Positions 1-8,744 of a DNA stretch of 44,449 nt are shown here, one piece after another. The notes under the pieces are model-generated. The model made no database searches and was not told where the DNA came from. It saw only the letters and a program-made list of their open reading frames with translations. This stretch comes from JAHDDH01 sp963922775. GTDB lineage: Bacteria; Bacteroidota; Bacteroidia; Cytophagales; Amoebophilaceae. Position 1 is the stretch's first letter; each line of letters starts with the position of its first letter. The position numbers and the translations under genes are program-made. The stretch spans positions 1 to 44,449 of the forward strand of contig CAWUJG010000010.1 in assembly GCA_963922775.1 (NCBI GenBank). Direction: 5' to 3'.

Positions 1-54
1 AATATTATTAAATTTTTTAAAGACTATTATTAATTAAAAGAATTAGATTTAAAA

Positions 55-324
55 ATGTGGAAGATAAAATATCTTTGGGAACAACAACAAGAAAAAGGAG
101 TAGATTATCTTAGTACATATGCTTATACTACCCAAAAACAATCTTTTACTCTTGAAAATAAAGTTTATACAATACCTAAAAATCAATTATATCATATTTC
201 TACATCTAGAAAGTTTAAAAAATCTTGTGTACAATCTTTTGCTCATAAATATAATTTACATATTGTAGATGTATTAACTACTAAAGCAAACAGAATGCAT
301 TTATTCATTTTGCAAAAACAATAG
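55..324 (+). CDS. Small hypothetical protein (89 aa)
   Basis: I do not recognise this protein. It begins at an ATG 22 nt after an in-frame stop, has no signal peptide or membrane segment, and is rich in Lys, Gln and Tyr. It could be the surviving piece of a longer gene, because the surrounding segment is accessory (ankyrin lipoprotein, nuclease gene) and the frame ends shortly before a 189-nt non-coding gap. No clear ribosome-binding site is visible, which is normal in Bacteroidota. It may not be a real gene. Confidence 0.4.
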   Translation: MWKIKYLWEQQQEKGVDYLSTYAYTTQKQSFTLENKVYTIPKNQLYHISTSRKFKKSCVQSFAHKYNLHIVDVLTTKANRMHLFILQKQ

Positions 325-513
325 AAAAAATATCATTTTTAGGGTTTTTTATCTAAAATTGATCTTTCAAATGTAGCATAGAAAATAACAATTTCTCTTG
401 ATATAATATTATTATCAAAAAATACTTATATTGAGTATTGAGTAATCATATAAATAATCATAACTTATTTTATTCTAATCAAAAACATTCTAATCTATTA
501 AAATATCTATGCT

Positions 514-1587
514 ATGAAAAAACATTTTTTCTTTTTTCCTATCCTTATCGTATTACTATCTTCATGTTCGAACTATAAAACCAAGGAACATATCATAAAG
601 CCTACAGCAGATCATTTAGAAATTACAGGCAAAGGAGATCCAATCATCAATCTTTTATCAAATTTTTTTACAATTCCATTAGAAGAACAAAACTTGATCG
701 ATGCCATTTGTGAAGATTATCCTGCAGCTACAGATCAATACTTTCCAATTTTAATTACTAATGCCTTTTCATTTATTATGATACCAAATGATGAAGATAG
801 AATAATTGCTGGGTTGAATCTTTTAGTGGAAAATGGATTGAATATTCATCAAAAAGGAGTAAAAACAGGCAATACCTTTATGCATTGGGCTACTATAATG
901 AATTGTCCTAAATTAGTACAAATGTTAATCAACCAAGGCGTTGGAGTACCAATAGAAAATTTTTATGGTAAAAAAGCATTGGATATAGCCATGGAAAATG
1001 GGTATTTAAAAATAGAGGAAATATTAACATCTATAACAATAGACTCCCATACAATTATTGAAAAAAGACCATCACTTAAAAACACAGAAACCTTAAATAG
1101 TATGCCCTGGAAAATATACTTTACGCCCAAAGATTATAGTTGTATCAATACAATAGTCTATCAAAGACACTGGGAAACAAATTTATCTACCAGTGGACCA
1201 TTCATAATACCAGGCAGTGATATGATTACACAAGAAGAAATAAAAGGCTTTTTTCTAGAACCCAAAGGCCCTTATACTACTGTTGCTAATCAAAGACAAA
1301 GAATACCCCCAGGAAGATATCAACTTTCTGTTAATACAGAAGGACAAAAAGGAGGATTACGTGTTTTTAATGAACAAGTGTCTAAATATGGAAGAAATAT
1401 TTTAATTCATTCTGGTAATTATCCTGTTCAAACAGACGGCTGCCTATTACCAGGAAATAAAAGAGGACCAAATAAAGAATATGGAGAAATGGTTTCAAAA
1501 AGTAGAGATCTTTTGGAAGAAATAGTAGAATGGTATAAAAAAAAGAGCAATGAGGCTTCTTTACTCATTTACGAACCAAATAAATAA
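514..1587 (+). CDS. Ankyrin-repeat lipoprotein with C-terminal DUF5675 domain
   Basis: 357 aa. The N-terminus is a lipoprotein signal (hydrophobic residues 5-15, lipobox LSSC with Cys18), so the protein should be lipid-anchored outside the inner membrane. Residues about 119-175 carry two ankyrin-like repeats (G-N-T-F-M-H-W-A, then G-K-K-A-L-D-I-A). The C-terminal part, about 195-345, matches my recollection of DUF5675: an IPPGRY segment followed by ILIHSGNYPVQTDGC, in which His299, Gly309 and Cys310 stand out. That His...Gly-Cys layout recalls the L,D-transpeptidase (YkuD) active site, but the likeness is by eye only. The next gene starts 7 nt after the stop and also encodes an exported protein, so the two are probably co-transcribed. 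The function is unknown; ankyrin repeats suggest protein binding, possibly to host proteins. Confidence 0.75.
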   Translation: MKKHFFFFPILIVLLSSCSNYKTKEHIIKPTADHLEITGKGDPIINLLSNFFTIPLEEQNLIDAICEDYPAATDQYFPILITNAFSFIMIPNDEDRIIAGLNLLVENGLNIHQKGVKTGNTFMHWATIMNCPKLVQMLINQGVGVPIENFYGKKALDIAMENGYLKIEEILTSITIDSHTIIEKRPSLKNTETLNSMPWKIYFTPKDYSCINTIVYQRHWETNLSTSGPFIIPGSDMITQEEIKGFFLEPKGPYTTVANQRQRIPPGRYQLSVNTEGQKGGLRVFNEQVSKYGRNILIHSGNYPVQTDGCLLPGNKRGPNKEYGEMVSKSRDLLEEIVEWYKKKSNEASLLIYEPNK

Positions 1588-1594
1588 CCCTATC

Positions 1595-2284
1595 ATGAAA
1601 AAAATTAAAATCATAATAGCAGGTTTTGCATTTGCAATACTTGCAACTAATCAAACATATGCTACTACAAAAGAAAATATCGAAGAAATCAAAAAAAAAT
1701 TAGAACATTTAGAAAAAAGAGCAAAACAATTAGAAAAATCTTATAAAAAAATTAGTTGTGTTCAAGGAAAGAAATCAAAAAAATTACAAGAAATGTATTT
1801 TCAAGCATTTCCTAAAAATTTTTTTGAACTAAATGGATTATTTGGTTATAAAAGTTTGGGCTTAGATGAAGAAGAAAAAAAATATCCAAAATCACTTAAA
1901 CAAAAAATGTATTTCTATAATTGTAGTTATGGAGAAAAATATTTAGATACTTTTTTTAATCTAGATGCAATAAAACAAGACAAGTTTTTTAATCGATTAA
2001 TAGATATTGGTAGTGAAGGAAGCTATCAAGCTGATTTGATCACTATTTATGCTCATGGCCAAAATAAAAAAATAAAAAAAAATTTAAAAAATTTTTGTAA
2101 AGTTTTATCCAAAAGGAGTGATAAAGTTATTGAAGGATTTTGGTTTTTTTATTTTGATGGTTATCATCCTCCTAAAAAAATACCAGAAGATTTACAAAAA
2201 GTAAAAAATATAAATCCACGTATTTATCAATTAATGGAAAAGGCACTTAAAGAAACACATAAAGGAGCTTGTTGTGGGGGGTAA
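1595..2284 (+). CDS. Secreted coiled-coil protein of unknown function
   Basis: 229 aa from the ATG at 1595. The frame is also open for 15 codons upstream, but only this start gives a clean signal peptide (KK, hydrophobic 5-17, probable cleavage after T-Y-A near residue 23), and it lies 7 nt after the upstream stop. Residues about 25-52 form a Lys/Glu-rich heptad-like coiled coil. The body is rich in Lys, Phe and Tyr and the protein ends in C-C-G-G. I recognise no family. Tight coupling to the ankyrin-DUF5675 lipoprotein suggests a shared export or host-interaction role, or a partner relation such as effector and chaperone or toxin and inhibitor. That is inference from position only. Confidence 0.6.
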   Translation: MKKIKIIIAGFAFAILATNQTYATTKENIEEIKKKLEHLEKRAKQLEKSYKKISCVQGKKSKKLQEMYFQAFPKNFFELNGLFGYKSLGLDEEEKKYPKSLKQKMYFYNCSYGEKYLDTFFNLDAIKQDKFFNRLIDIGSEGSYQADLITIYAHGQNKKIKKNLKNFCKVLSKRSDKVIEGFWFFYFDGYHPPKKIPEDLQKVKNINPRIYQLMEKALKETHKGACCGG

Positions 2285-2505
2285 ATTTAATTAGCATTAA
2301 AAATATATTGAATAGCCAAATTTATATGAATATTGAAAAACTATATTGACTCCAAAAATTGGAAATATAATTAGATATATATTTTTTGTAAAATACTATA
2401 TATTTATTTGTGGAACAGGAAAAAATATTACAACTATTTTATAAATTTGTTGATAAAAAAAAATGAAAATAAATGAAATTTTAATTACTAGTTATCCTAC
2501 ATATT

Positions 2506-3399
2506 ATGCATTTTACAAAAATATTAGACCCAAAAAATGATGTAGCGTTTCGCAAAATATTTGGCACAGAAAAAAATAAATCCATACTAATAGGCTTTAT
2601 TAATGATATCCAAGATTTTCAAGGACAATCAAAAATAGTAGATGTAACGATTCAGAATCCTATACTAGAAGGCAGTATACATCATCAGAAAGAAAGTATA
2701 GTAGATGTATTATGTAAAACAAAAACCGGAGAAGAAATTATAGTAGAAATGCAGTTATCTCCGCAGAAAGGTTTTGAAAAAAGAGCTTTATACTATGCTT
2801 CAAAAGCCTATTCCAGACAACTGAAAAAAGGGACTGCCCAAGGAGGAAAATATACAGATCTAAAATCCGTTATCTTTATAGCAATACTTAATAATACAAT
2901 ATATAAAAACAAAAAAGATTATATCTCTCGTCATAAGATAATGGATGAAAAAACCTATGAAAATGACCTAAAAGATTTTTCTTTCACATTTATAGAATTA
3001 GAAAAATTTCCCAAAAAAAGCATATCTTCCCTTAAAACCAACATAGAAAAATGGTGTTATTTCTTTAAAGAAGTACCAGAAAGTAGCTACGAAGATATTC
3101 GTGAGTTTATCACAAAAGCAGAAAGTCTCAAGCAAGCATTTTATGCCTTAGAAGAACATAATTGGAGTAAATCTGAGTTGTTGGCCTATGAAAAGATAGA
3201 AAAAGAGATAAGAGATAATTATGCAATAGAAGAGTATAAAAAAGATAAATATATTGAAATAGGAATGGAAAAAGGCATAGCATCTACCCAAAAAAGCATT
3301 GCAAAAAATCTTTTAGAAAAAGGAATGTCATCAGATCAAGTAGCAGAGATTACGGGCTTATCTTTACATGATATAGAAGAAATATTTTCGAAAAATTAA
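2506..3399 (+). CDS. Rpn family PD-(D/E)XK nuclease / putative transposase
   Basis: 297 aa. The N-terminus has the family signature D-x4-F-R-K-I-F-G. The nuclease core is SIVDVLCKTKTGEEIIVEMQ (about residues 65-84), giving an Asp...Glu-x-Gln version of the PD-(D/E)XK metal site. The C-terminal third is charged and ends in a small helical segment (K-G-M-S-S-D-Q-V-A-E-I-T-G-L) typical of these proteins. The family includes the recombination-promoting nucleases (RpnA-E) and many multi-copy genes in intracellular bacteria. It looks complete apart from a possibly altered last few residues (IFSKN versus IIAEKFN in the copy near 20.8 kb). A 255-nt part of it is duplicated at 20825-21079. Confidence 0.85.
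   Translation: MHFTKILDPKNDVAFRKIFGTEKNKSILIGFINDIQDFQGQSKIVDVTIQNPILEGSIHHQKESIVDVLCKTKTGEEIIVEMQLSPQKGFEKRALYYASKAYSRQLKKGTAQGGKYTDLKSVIFIAILNNTIYKNKKDYISRHKIMDEKTYENDLKDFSFTFIELEKFPKKSISSLKTNIEKWCYFFKEVPESSYEDIREFITKAESLKQAFYALEEHNWSKSELLAYEKIEKEIRDNYAIEEYKKDKYIEIGMEKGIASTQKSIAKNLLEKGMSSDQVAEITGLSLHDIEEIFSKN
3130..3384 (+). repeat. Source copy of a 255-nt duplicated segment (mate at 20825-21079, minus)
   Basis: These 255 nt of the Rpn-family gene recur in inverted orientation at 20825-21079 with one mismatch (G at 3348 is A in the other copy, both reading Glu). Such near-identity in an eroding genome indicates recent copying or gene conversion. After 3384 the two copies stay similar but are offset by about one base. 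Confidence 0.95.
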
Positions 3400-3450
3400 A
3401 TAGAATAAGTTTATATATTCCACATTTATTTGTACATTTTTTTTCATATC

Positions 3451-5376
3451 TTATATCAAAATTTGTAGGTCTACAGAACGCTGTTCTAGATCATATGACT
3501 TTATTTTGACATCTATCATTTGACCTAGCTGATACTTTTTTTTTGTTTTTTTTCCTTTTATAGCAAAATTTTTATGATCTATGCTATAATGGTCATCTGA
3601 CATCTCTGCAAAACGAACTAGCCCTTCACAACCTATACCTTCTATTGCTATGTATATTCCCCATGATACAATGCTAACAATTGTGCCCCTAAATTTTTTT
3701 TCTTCTTGCTTTATCATCCATATAATTTGTTTATGTTTTATTGATTCTCGTTCTGCTGTTAAAGCTATGCGTTCCATATGTGAAATATGCTGACATTTTT
3801 TTTCTAATGCTGTAGTTTGCCAAGGATATTTTTTATCTAAAAGTATATGTTCTACTATTCTATGCACAATAATGTCTGCATACCTACGGATTGGTGAAGT
3901 AAAATGGGTATAGAGATGAAATCCTAAACCAAAATGACCGCTACATGTAGCTGTATATTTTGCTTTTGACATGGTGCGTATAGATAACTGGTGGATAAGG
4001 TTTTCTTGTGGAATATTTTTTGCTTGTTGGTGTATCCATTTTATATGCTGAGGTGTTGGTTTTAATTTTTTGATAGAAGAATATGTATCTAATGTAGATA
4101 AAAATTGGGTAAGTTGTTTAAATTTTTCTTGATCTGGTGTATCGTGGGTACGATAAGGAAAAGCGAATTTTTTTTTATGGATAAAATGGGCAATAGTTTT
4201 GTTAGCCAAAAGCATCCATTCTTCTACCATATGATGAGTTGAATAAACAGATTTAGCAAAGTAATTTATAATATTATAGTCTTTATCAAATTGAAATTGC
4301 ATTTCTTGTGTATGAAAATGGATAGATCCGTTATCAAAACGTTTTTGGCGTAATTTTATTGCTATATTATTTAATATAGATAATGGTGTATAATATTTTT
4401 CTTTTTTTTCATCTAAAATTTTTTGGGCTTCATAATATGTAAATCTTTTTTTAGAGTGTATAATGGTTTTTCCTATCCAGTAGTTTTTAATATTTCCTAA
4501 TAAATCTATTTCAAAAACAATAGAAAATGCTAATCTATCTTGTTGGGGTACAAGAGAACAAACATTATGGGAAAGATAGGGAGGTAGCATAGGAACAGTA
4601 TGATTTACCATATATACTGTATTTCCTCTTTGAAAAGCCTCTTGATCTAGGTCTGTTTCTGGTCTTATATAATGGCTTACATCAGCAATATGTACTCCTA
4701 TAGAAAATTTTCCATCAGATAGTTCTTCTACAGAAAAGGCATCATCAAAATCTTGTGCATCTTCAGGATCTATAGTAAAAGTAGTTATGTTACGATAATC
4801 TTTCCTGTTGTTTTCTGTAATTTTTATCCGATTTTGTATAGATTTTATTTCTTCATCTATTTTTTTATCAAAAGTAGATTTTAATCCTAAGCTAATCATT
4901 AGCGTTTGCATTTCAGTATTATAATTCCCTCTACACCCTAAATTTTTTACTACAGTGCCTAGAGCATAATTTTGTTTAGATGTAGGCCATTGTGTTATGT
5001 GAATTATTACTTTATCATTTTCTGCTATAGCGCTATCTTTATTTTTTTTGATAAATATTTTATGGTAAATATGTCTAGAAGCAATACCTATCCATTTTTT
5101 TTTTTCTTGTTGTATGGTAACTACTATTTTTTTATGATGTCTTTGTATGATGTTAACAACTTTTATTTTTTTTTTCCCTTTTTTATCTTTTGATAAAGTT
5201 ATTTTTACTGTGTCTTTATGCCAAGCATACAGTAAATTTTGGGTAGTTATGCGTAAATCTTTAGATAAATTTGGAGAAATAAAATAAGCATGGTTAGGAT
5301 GTACATGATCTATAGTACCAATATAGATAGTTTTCTTTTTTATTTTTTTATAATTTTTATTTAATTTTTTTTTCAT
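3451..5376 (-). CDS. rnr: Ribonuclease R (RNB-domain 3'-5' exoribonuclease)
   Basis: 641 aa, shorter than the usual 700-800 aa. An N-terminal cold-shock/OB region covers about residues 15-160 and the RNB catalytic domain about 190-510. The active-site stretch TIDPEDAQDFDDA contains Asp203, Asp209, Asp211 and Asp212, matching the four metal-binding aspartates of RNase II. HYTHFTSPIRRYAD-like sequence (here HLYTHFTSPIRRYAD) is the conserved RNB C-terminal motif. A C-terminal S1 domain lies at about 555-640. The N-terminal helix-turn-helix of longer RNase R proteins is missing. It degrades structured RNA and takes part in rRNA and mRNA turnover in the cytoplasm. It is convergent with the Rpn gene and about 100 nt downstream of lipA on the same strand. 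Confidence 0.93.
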   Translation of the reverse strand: MKKKLNKNYKKIKKKTIYIGTIDHVHPNHAYFISPNLSKDLRITTQNLLYAWHKDTVKITLSKDKKGKKKIKVVNIIQRHHKKIVVTIQQEKKKWIGIASRHIYHKIFIKKNKDSAIAENDKVIIHITQWPTSKQNYALGTVVKNLGCRGNYNTEMQTLMISLGLKSTFDKKIDEEIKSIQNRIKITENNRKDYRNITTFTIDPEDAQDFDDAFSVEELSDGKFSIGVHIADVSHYIRPETDLDQEAFQRGNTVYMVNHTVPMLPPYLSHNVCSLVPQQDRLAFSIVFEIDLLGNIKNYWIGKTIIHSKKRFTYYEAQKILDEKKEKYYTPLSILNNIAIKLRQKRFDNGSIHFHTQEMQFQFDKDYNIINYFAKSVYSTHHMVEEWMLLANKTIAHFIHKKKFAFPYRTHDTPDQEKFKQLTQFLSTLDTYSSIKKLKPTPQHIKWIHQQAKNIPQENLIHQLSIRTMSKAKYTATCSGHFGLGFHLYTHFTSPIRRYADIIVHRIVEHILLDKKYPWQTTALEKKCQHISHMERIALTAERESIKHKQIIWMIKQEEKKFRGTIVSIVSWGIYIAIEGIGCEGLVRFAEMSDDHYSIDHKNFAIKGKKTKKKYQLGQMIDVKIKSYDLEQRSVDLQILI

Positions 5377-5477
5377 TATAGTTTTATTATTTCGCTTTAC
5401 AGCATGGTTCCATTATATAGGAATACCTAATTTTGGTTGGTTTTTAAACAATTATTGGTTTTTTAAAAAAAAAATTA

Positions 5478-6368
5478 TTATACATATACATGCTTTTCTG
5501 CACGATAAGAAGATCGTACCAAGGGGCCAGATTCTACATATTTCAATCCTCTTTTTAATCCTTCTATTTTAAAATGGGCAAATTTATCTGGATGTACATA
5601 TTCAGCTACTTCTATATGCATTTTTGTAGGCTGTAGATATTGCCCTAGCGTCAAAATATCTAAACCATGCTGTACTAAATCATCCATGGCTTGATATACT
5701 TCTTCATCTTTTTCTCCTAATCCTAACATAATACCAGATTTGGTTTTTTTACCATACTGTTTTATGCGTTTTATTTGTTCTAAGCTGCGTGTATATTTTG
5801 CCTGTGGTCTTACATTTCGGTATAATCGAGATACTGTTTCCATATTATGAGAAACCACTTCTTGTCCAGCACTAATCATTTTTTCTAGCGCTTCCCAAGT
5901 ACCTTTCACATCAGGAATTAGTGTTTCTATAGTAGTATTTGGGCATATGGTTTTTACCATGCGTACAGTTTCATACCAAATTGTTGCTCCACGGTCTTTG
6001 AGTTCATCTCTATTTACTGAAGTAATTACAGCATGTTTTACACCCATTTTTTGGATTGCTTGTGCTACGCGTTCTGGTTCTTTTGTGTCATATACTGGAG
6101 GCCTGCCAGTAGCTACAGCACAAAATGTACAGCTGCGTGTACATACATTACCTAAAATCATAAAAGTGGCTGTACCTGCTCCCCAACATTCTCCCATATT
6201 AGGGCAGTTTCCGCTCTCACATATGGTGTGTAATTTGGTTTCATCTACTATTTTTCTTACTTTTTTATAGTTATTTCCTGTTGGGAGTTTTACCCTTAAC
6301 CAAGTTGGTTTTTGAGTTTTTTTGCAAGATGTCATTTTTCCTTTATGTATTGTAATTTTTTTTGACAT
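5478..6368 (-). CDS. lipA: Lipoyl synthase
   Basis: 296 aa, normal family length. It is a radical-SAM enzyme that inserts two sulfurs into octanoyl groups on E2 and H proteins. The auxiliary cluster motif CESGNCPNMGEC gives Cys50, Cys55 and Cys61. The radical-SAM motif CTRSCTFC gives Cys76, Cys80 and Cys83. The conserved RSSY near the C-terminus (residues 285-288) supplies the serine ligand of the auxiliary cluster. No lipB is visible in the window. Its presence implies lipoylated dehydrogenase complexes in the cell. Divergent from pheS with about 95 nt between starts. Confidence 0.97.
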   Translation of the reverse strand: MSKKITIHKGKMTSCKKTQKPTWLRVKLPTGNNYKKVRKIVDETKLHTICESGNCPNMGECWGAGTATFMILGNVCTRSCTFCAVATGRPPVYDTKEPERVAQAIQKMGVKHAVITSVNRDELKDRGATIWYETVRMVKTICPNTTIETLIPDVKGTWEALEKMISAGQEVVSHNMETVSRLYRNVRPQAKYTRSLEQIKRIKQYGKKTKSGIMLGLGEKDEEVYQAMDDLVQHGLDILTLGQYLQPTKMHIEVAEYVHPDKFAHFKIEGLKRGLKYVESGPLVRSSYRAEKHVYV

Positions 6369-6434
6369 GGTAATTATAGTATTTTCTTCTCAGTATTTTT
6401 TATTTTTAGTTGTTTAAAAAATAATGGAAAAATT

Positions 6435-6442
6435 TATCTTTG
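6435..6442 (+). promoter_or_regulatory. Bacteroidota -7 box TATCTTTG upstream of pheS
   Basis: TATCTTTG fits the Bacteroidota consensus TAnnTTTG and ends 21 nt before the chosen pheS ATG, giving a short leader. The -33 element is poor: only GTTG at 6409-6412 lies near the right distance. Read as the promoter of pheS-murG. Confidence 0.5.
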
Positions 6443-6463
6443 TATGATCTAAATGCTATCAAT

Positions 6464-7477
6464 ATGTCTATATACCATAAAATACAAGATATTAGAGAAG
6501 AAATAACTAAATATAACATAAAAAATGATGTTGATAGAGAACAATTTCGTCTCCAATATATCAGTAAAAAGGGTAAAATTGGAGCATTATTTTCTTGTAT
6601 AAAAACATTGGAATTAGAAGAGAGAAAAAAATTAGGTATTTTACTTAATACGTTAAAAAAATTAGCACAAGAAAAATTTACACTAGCTTCATCTGCTCTA
6701 AGTAAAAAGGATAATATAGAAAAAATTCTAGAAGATTATACCTTACCCGTAGAAGATACTTTAGGATCTTGTCATCCTTTGTCTATCATCATAAAAAAGT
6801 CTATTGATATCTTCAGTTATATAGGGTTTAGCTTAGAAGAAGGTCCAGAAATTGATACAGATTGGTATAATTTTTCAGCGTTAAATTTTCCACCTTTGCA
6901 TCCTGCAAGAGCTATGCAAGATACTTTTTTTCTTGAAGGAGATTTTTTATTGCGTACTCATACTTCTTCTGCGCAGATACGCATAATGGAAAAACATAAT
7001 TTACCTTTGCGTATCATTACACCTGGTCGTGTATTTCGTAAAGAAGCAATTTCTGCACGTACACATTGTATGTTTCATCAGATAGAAGGTCTTTATGTGG
7101 ATAAAGATGTTAATATTTTACATCTTAAAGAAACATTACTTTTTTTTGTAAAGCATATGTTTGGCAAAAAAACAAAAATACGCCTTCGACCTTCTTATTT
7201 TCCTTTTACAGAACCTAGTGTAGAGTTGGATATTGCTTGCTTAGTTTGTAATGGAATTGGCTGTACTATATGCAAAAATACTGGATGGGTAGAGATAGGG
7301 GGGGCTGGTATGGTAGATCCTCAAGTGTTAATTAACTGTAAAATAGATAGTGAGTACCGTGGTTTTGCTTTTGGTATGGGTATAGAACGGATAGCTATGT
7401 TGTTATATAAAATAGATGATATTCGTTTATTTACAGAAAATGATCTGCAGTTTTTACAACAATTTAGTCAAATATAA
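6464..7477 (+). CDS. pheS: Phenylalanyl-tRNA synthetase alpha subunit
   Basis: 338 aa from the ATG at 6464. A TTG eight codons upstream is in frame but would fall on the -7 promoter box, so the ATG is preferred. The N-terminal coiled coil (1-90) is followed by the class II catalytic core. Motif 2 includes RTHTSSAQIR and FHQIEGLYVD; PFTEPSVELD and GMGIERIAML (motif 3) are also present. The Cys-rich CLVCNGIGCTIC followed by GWVEIGGAGMVDP is usual in bacterial PheS. It charges tRNA-Phe as part of an alpha2-beta2 enzyme; pheT is not in the window. murG starts 14 nt downstream, so the two probably share a transcript. Confidence 0.95.
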   Translation: MSIYHKIQDIREEITKYNIKNDVDREQFRLQYISKKGKIGALFSCIKTLELEERKKLGILLNTLKKLAQEKFTLASSALSKKDNIEKILEDYTLPVEDTLGSCHPLSIIIKKSIDIFSYIGFSLEEGPEIDTDWYNFSALNFPPLHPARAMQDTFFLEGDFLLRTHTSSAQIRIMEKHNLPLRIITPGRVFRKEAISARTHCMFHQIEGLYVDKDVNILHLKETLLFFVKHMFGKKTKIRLRPSYFPFTEPSVELDIACLVCNGIGCTICKNTGWVEIGGAGMVDPQVLINCKIDSEYRGFAFGMGIERIAMLLYKIDDIRLFTENDLQFLQQFSQI

Positions 7478-7491
7478 AAATAGAAACAGGT

Positions 7492-8607
7492 TTGCAAAAA
7501 ATCAACATTATTTTAAGTGGAGGTGGCACAGGAGGGCATATTTTTCCAGCTATTGCTTTAGCTGAAATGTTTTTATCTTATGAGCAAAAAAAAAGTATAT
7601 CTATAGCAATACTATTTGTAGGTGCTTGTGGAAAAATGGAAATGCAGTTGGTACCCCAACATGGGTTTAATATTTTTGGTCTTCCTATACGTGGTTTGGA
7701 TAGAAGACAATGGTGGAAGAATTTTTTATTACCCGATAAAGTGATACGTAGTTTATGGCAAGCAAATAATATTATAAAAAAATTTCAACCTCATATTGTT
7801 ATTGGTACAGGAGGATATGCTAGTGTGCCAATATTATATTTGGCAGCAAAGAAAAAAATTCCTACGCTTATACAAGAGCAAAATGTATTTCCTGGCTTAG
7901 CCAACAAATGGTTGTCTTATTATGTAGATAAGGTATGTTTGGGATTTCATGAAGCAGAAAAATTTTTTCCATTAAAAAAATCAATATTCACAGGTAATCC
8001 TTTGCGTAAGTTGATTACTCAAGTTGATTTTGCTATTAAAAAAGAAGCTTACCAAAATTTTGGTATAGATAATCAAAAAAAATGTGTTTTAGTACTGGGG
8101 GGGAGCTTAGGAGCTAAAGCTATTAATGTGGTAATTTTTAAAAATATAGAATTATTCTTTACAGAAAATATTCAGATTATTTGGCAGGTTGGTAAACATT
8201 TTTATGCTGAAGTAGATGATAGAGTGAAAAAGTACAGTAAAATAGTAAAAATATATCCTTTTATAACAAATATGGCCCAGGCCTATCTTATGGCTGATAT
8301 TGTGGTGGCAAGGGGAGGGGCACTTACTATTGCAGAGGTCTGTTTTTTTCAGAAGCCTACGTTATTTATTCCTTCTCCGCATGTAGCAGCAGATCATCAA
8401 ATTAAAAATGTACAGGTTCTGGTGAAGCATAAAGCAGCTATAGCTATAAAAGATGCTGTAATAGAAGAGCAGCTTATACCTAAAATTTTTTGTTTGCTTC
8501 ATAATGATAATCAACAAAAAATGATGAAAAGGAATTTAATGCATTTGTCTAAACCTATGGCATGTGAGGATATTGTAGAAGAAGCTTTTTCTCTACTTGA
8601 AAAATGA
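7492..8607 (+). CDS. murG: MurG, lipid II synthase (GlcNAc transferase)
   Basis: 371 aa, normal length. It transfers GlcNAc from UDP-GlcNAc to lipid I on the inner face of the membrane, forming lipid II. The N-terminal nucleotide-binding loop GGGTGGHIFPA (about residues 10-20), GTGGYASVP, QEQNVFPGLANK and the C-terminal donor-site stretch ARGGALTIAEV are all present. The start is TTG at 7492: an in-frame stop lies at 7465 and no ATG occurs between. It pairs functionally with murC at 29.8 kb and the elongasome genes just downstream on the other strand. Confidence 0.96.
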   Translation: MQKINIILSGGGTGGHIFPAIALAEMFLSYEQKKSISIAILFVGACGKMEMQLVPQHGFNIFGLPIRGLDRRQWWKNFLLPDKVIRSLWQANNIIKKFQPHIVIGTGGYASVPILYLAAKKKIPTLIQEQNVFPGLANKWLSYYVDKVCLGFHEAEKFFPLKKSIFTGNPLRKLITQVDFAIKKEAYQNFGIDNQKKCVLVLGGSLGAKAINVVIFKNIELFFTENIQIIWQVGKHFYAEVDDRVKKYSKIVKIYPFITNMAQAYLMADIVVARGGALTIAEVCFFQKPTLFIPSPHVAADHQIKNVQVLVKHKAAIAIKDAVIEEQLIPKIFCLLHNDNQQKMMKRNLMHLSKPMACEDIVEEAFSLLEK

Positions 8608-8688
8608 CTAAAGTAAGTTTTAAAAATATTTTTAGAAAAATTAATAAACTATAGTTATATTATAGAATTTTATTGGTGTAAAAATATA

Positions 8689-8744
8689 TTTTCATATCAA
8701 ATTTTGTCTAATATATATGTTTTTGATTTTTCATATCAAATTTT
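8689..8744. repeat. 17-bp direct repeat at the 3' end of rodA
   Basis: TTTTCATATCAAATTTT occurs at 8689-8705 and again at 8728-8744, 39 nt apart. The second copy encodes the last residues of RodA (K-F-D-M-K) and the first lies just past its stop codon, so the repeat probably records a short tandem duplication of the gene end. Confidence 0.8.

Noticed and set aside
1550..1594. Upstream start of the secreted coiled-coil gene overlapping the DUF5675 gene
   Set aside because: It would put 15 polar residues before an evident signal peptide; the ATG at 1595 gives a clean signal sequence.
6440..6463. TTG start for pheS
   Set aside because: The TTG falls inside the TATCTTTG promoter box, and the ATG at 6464 gives the normal length.
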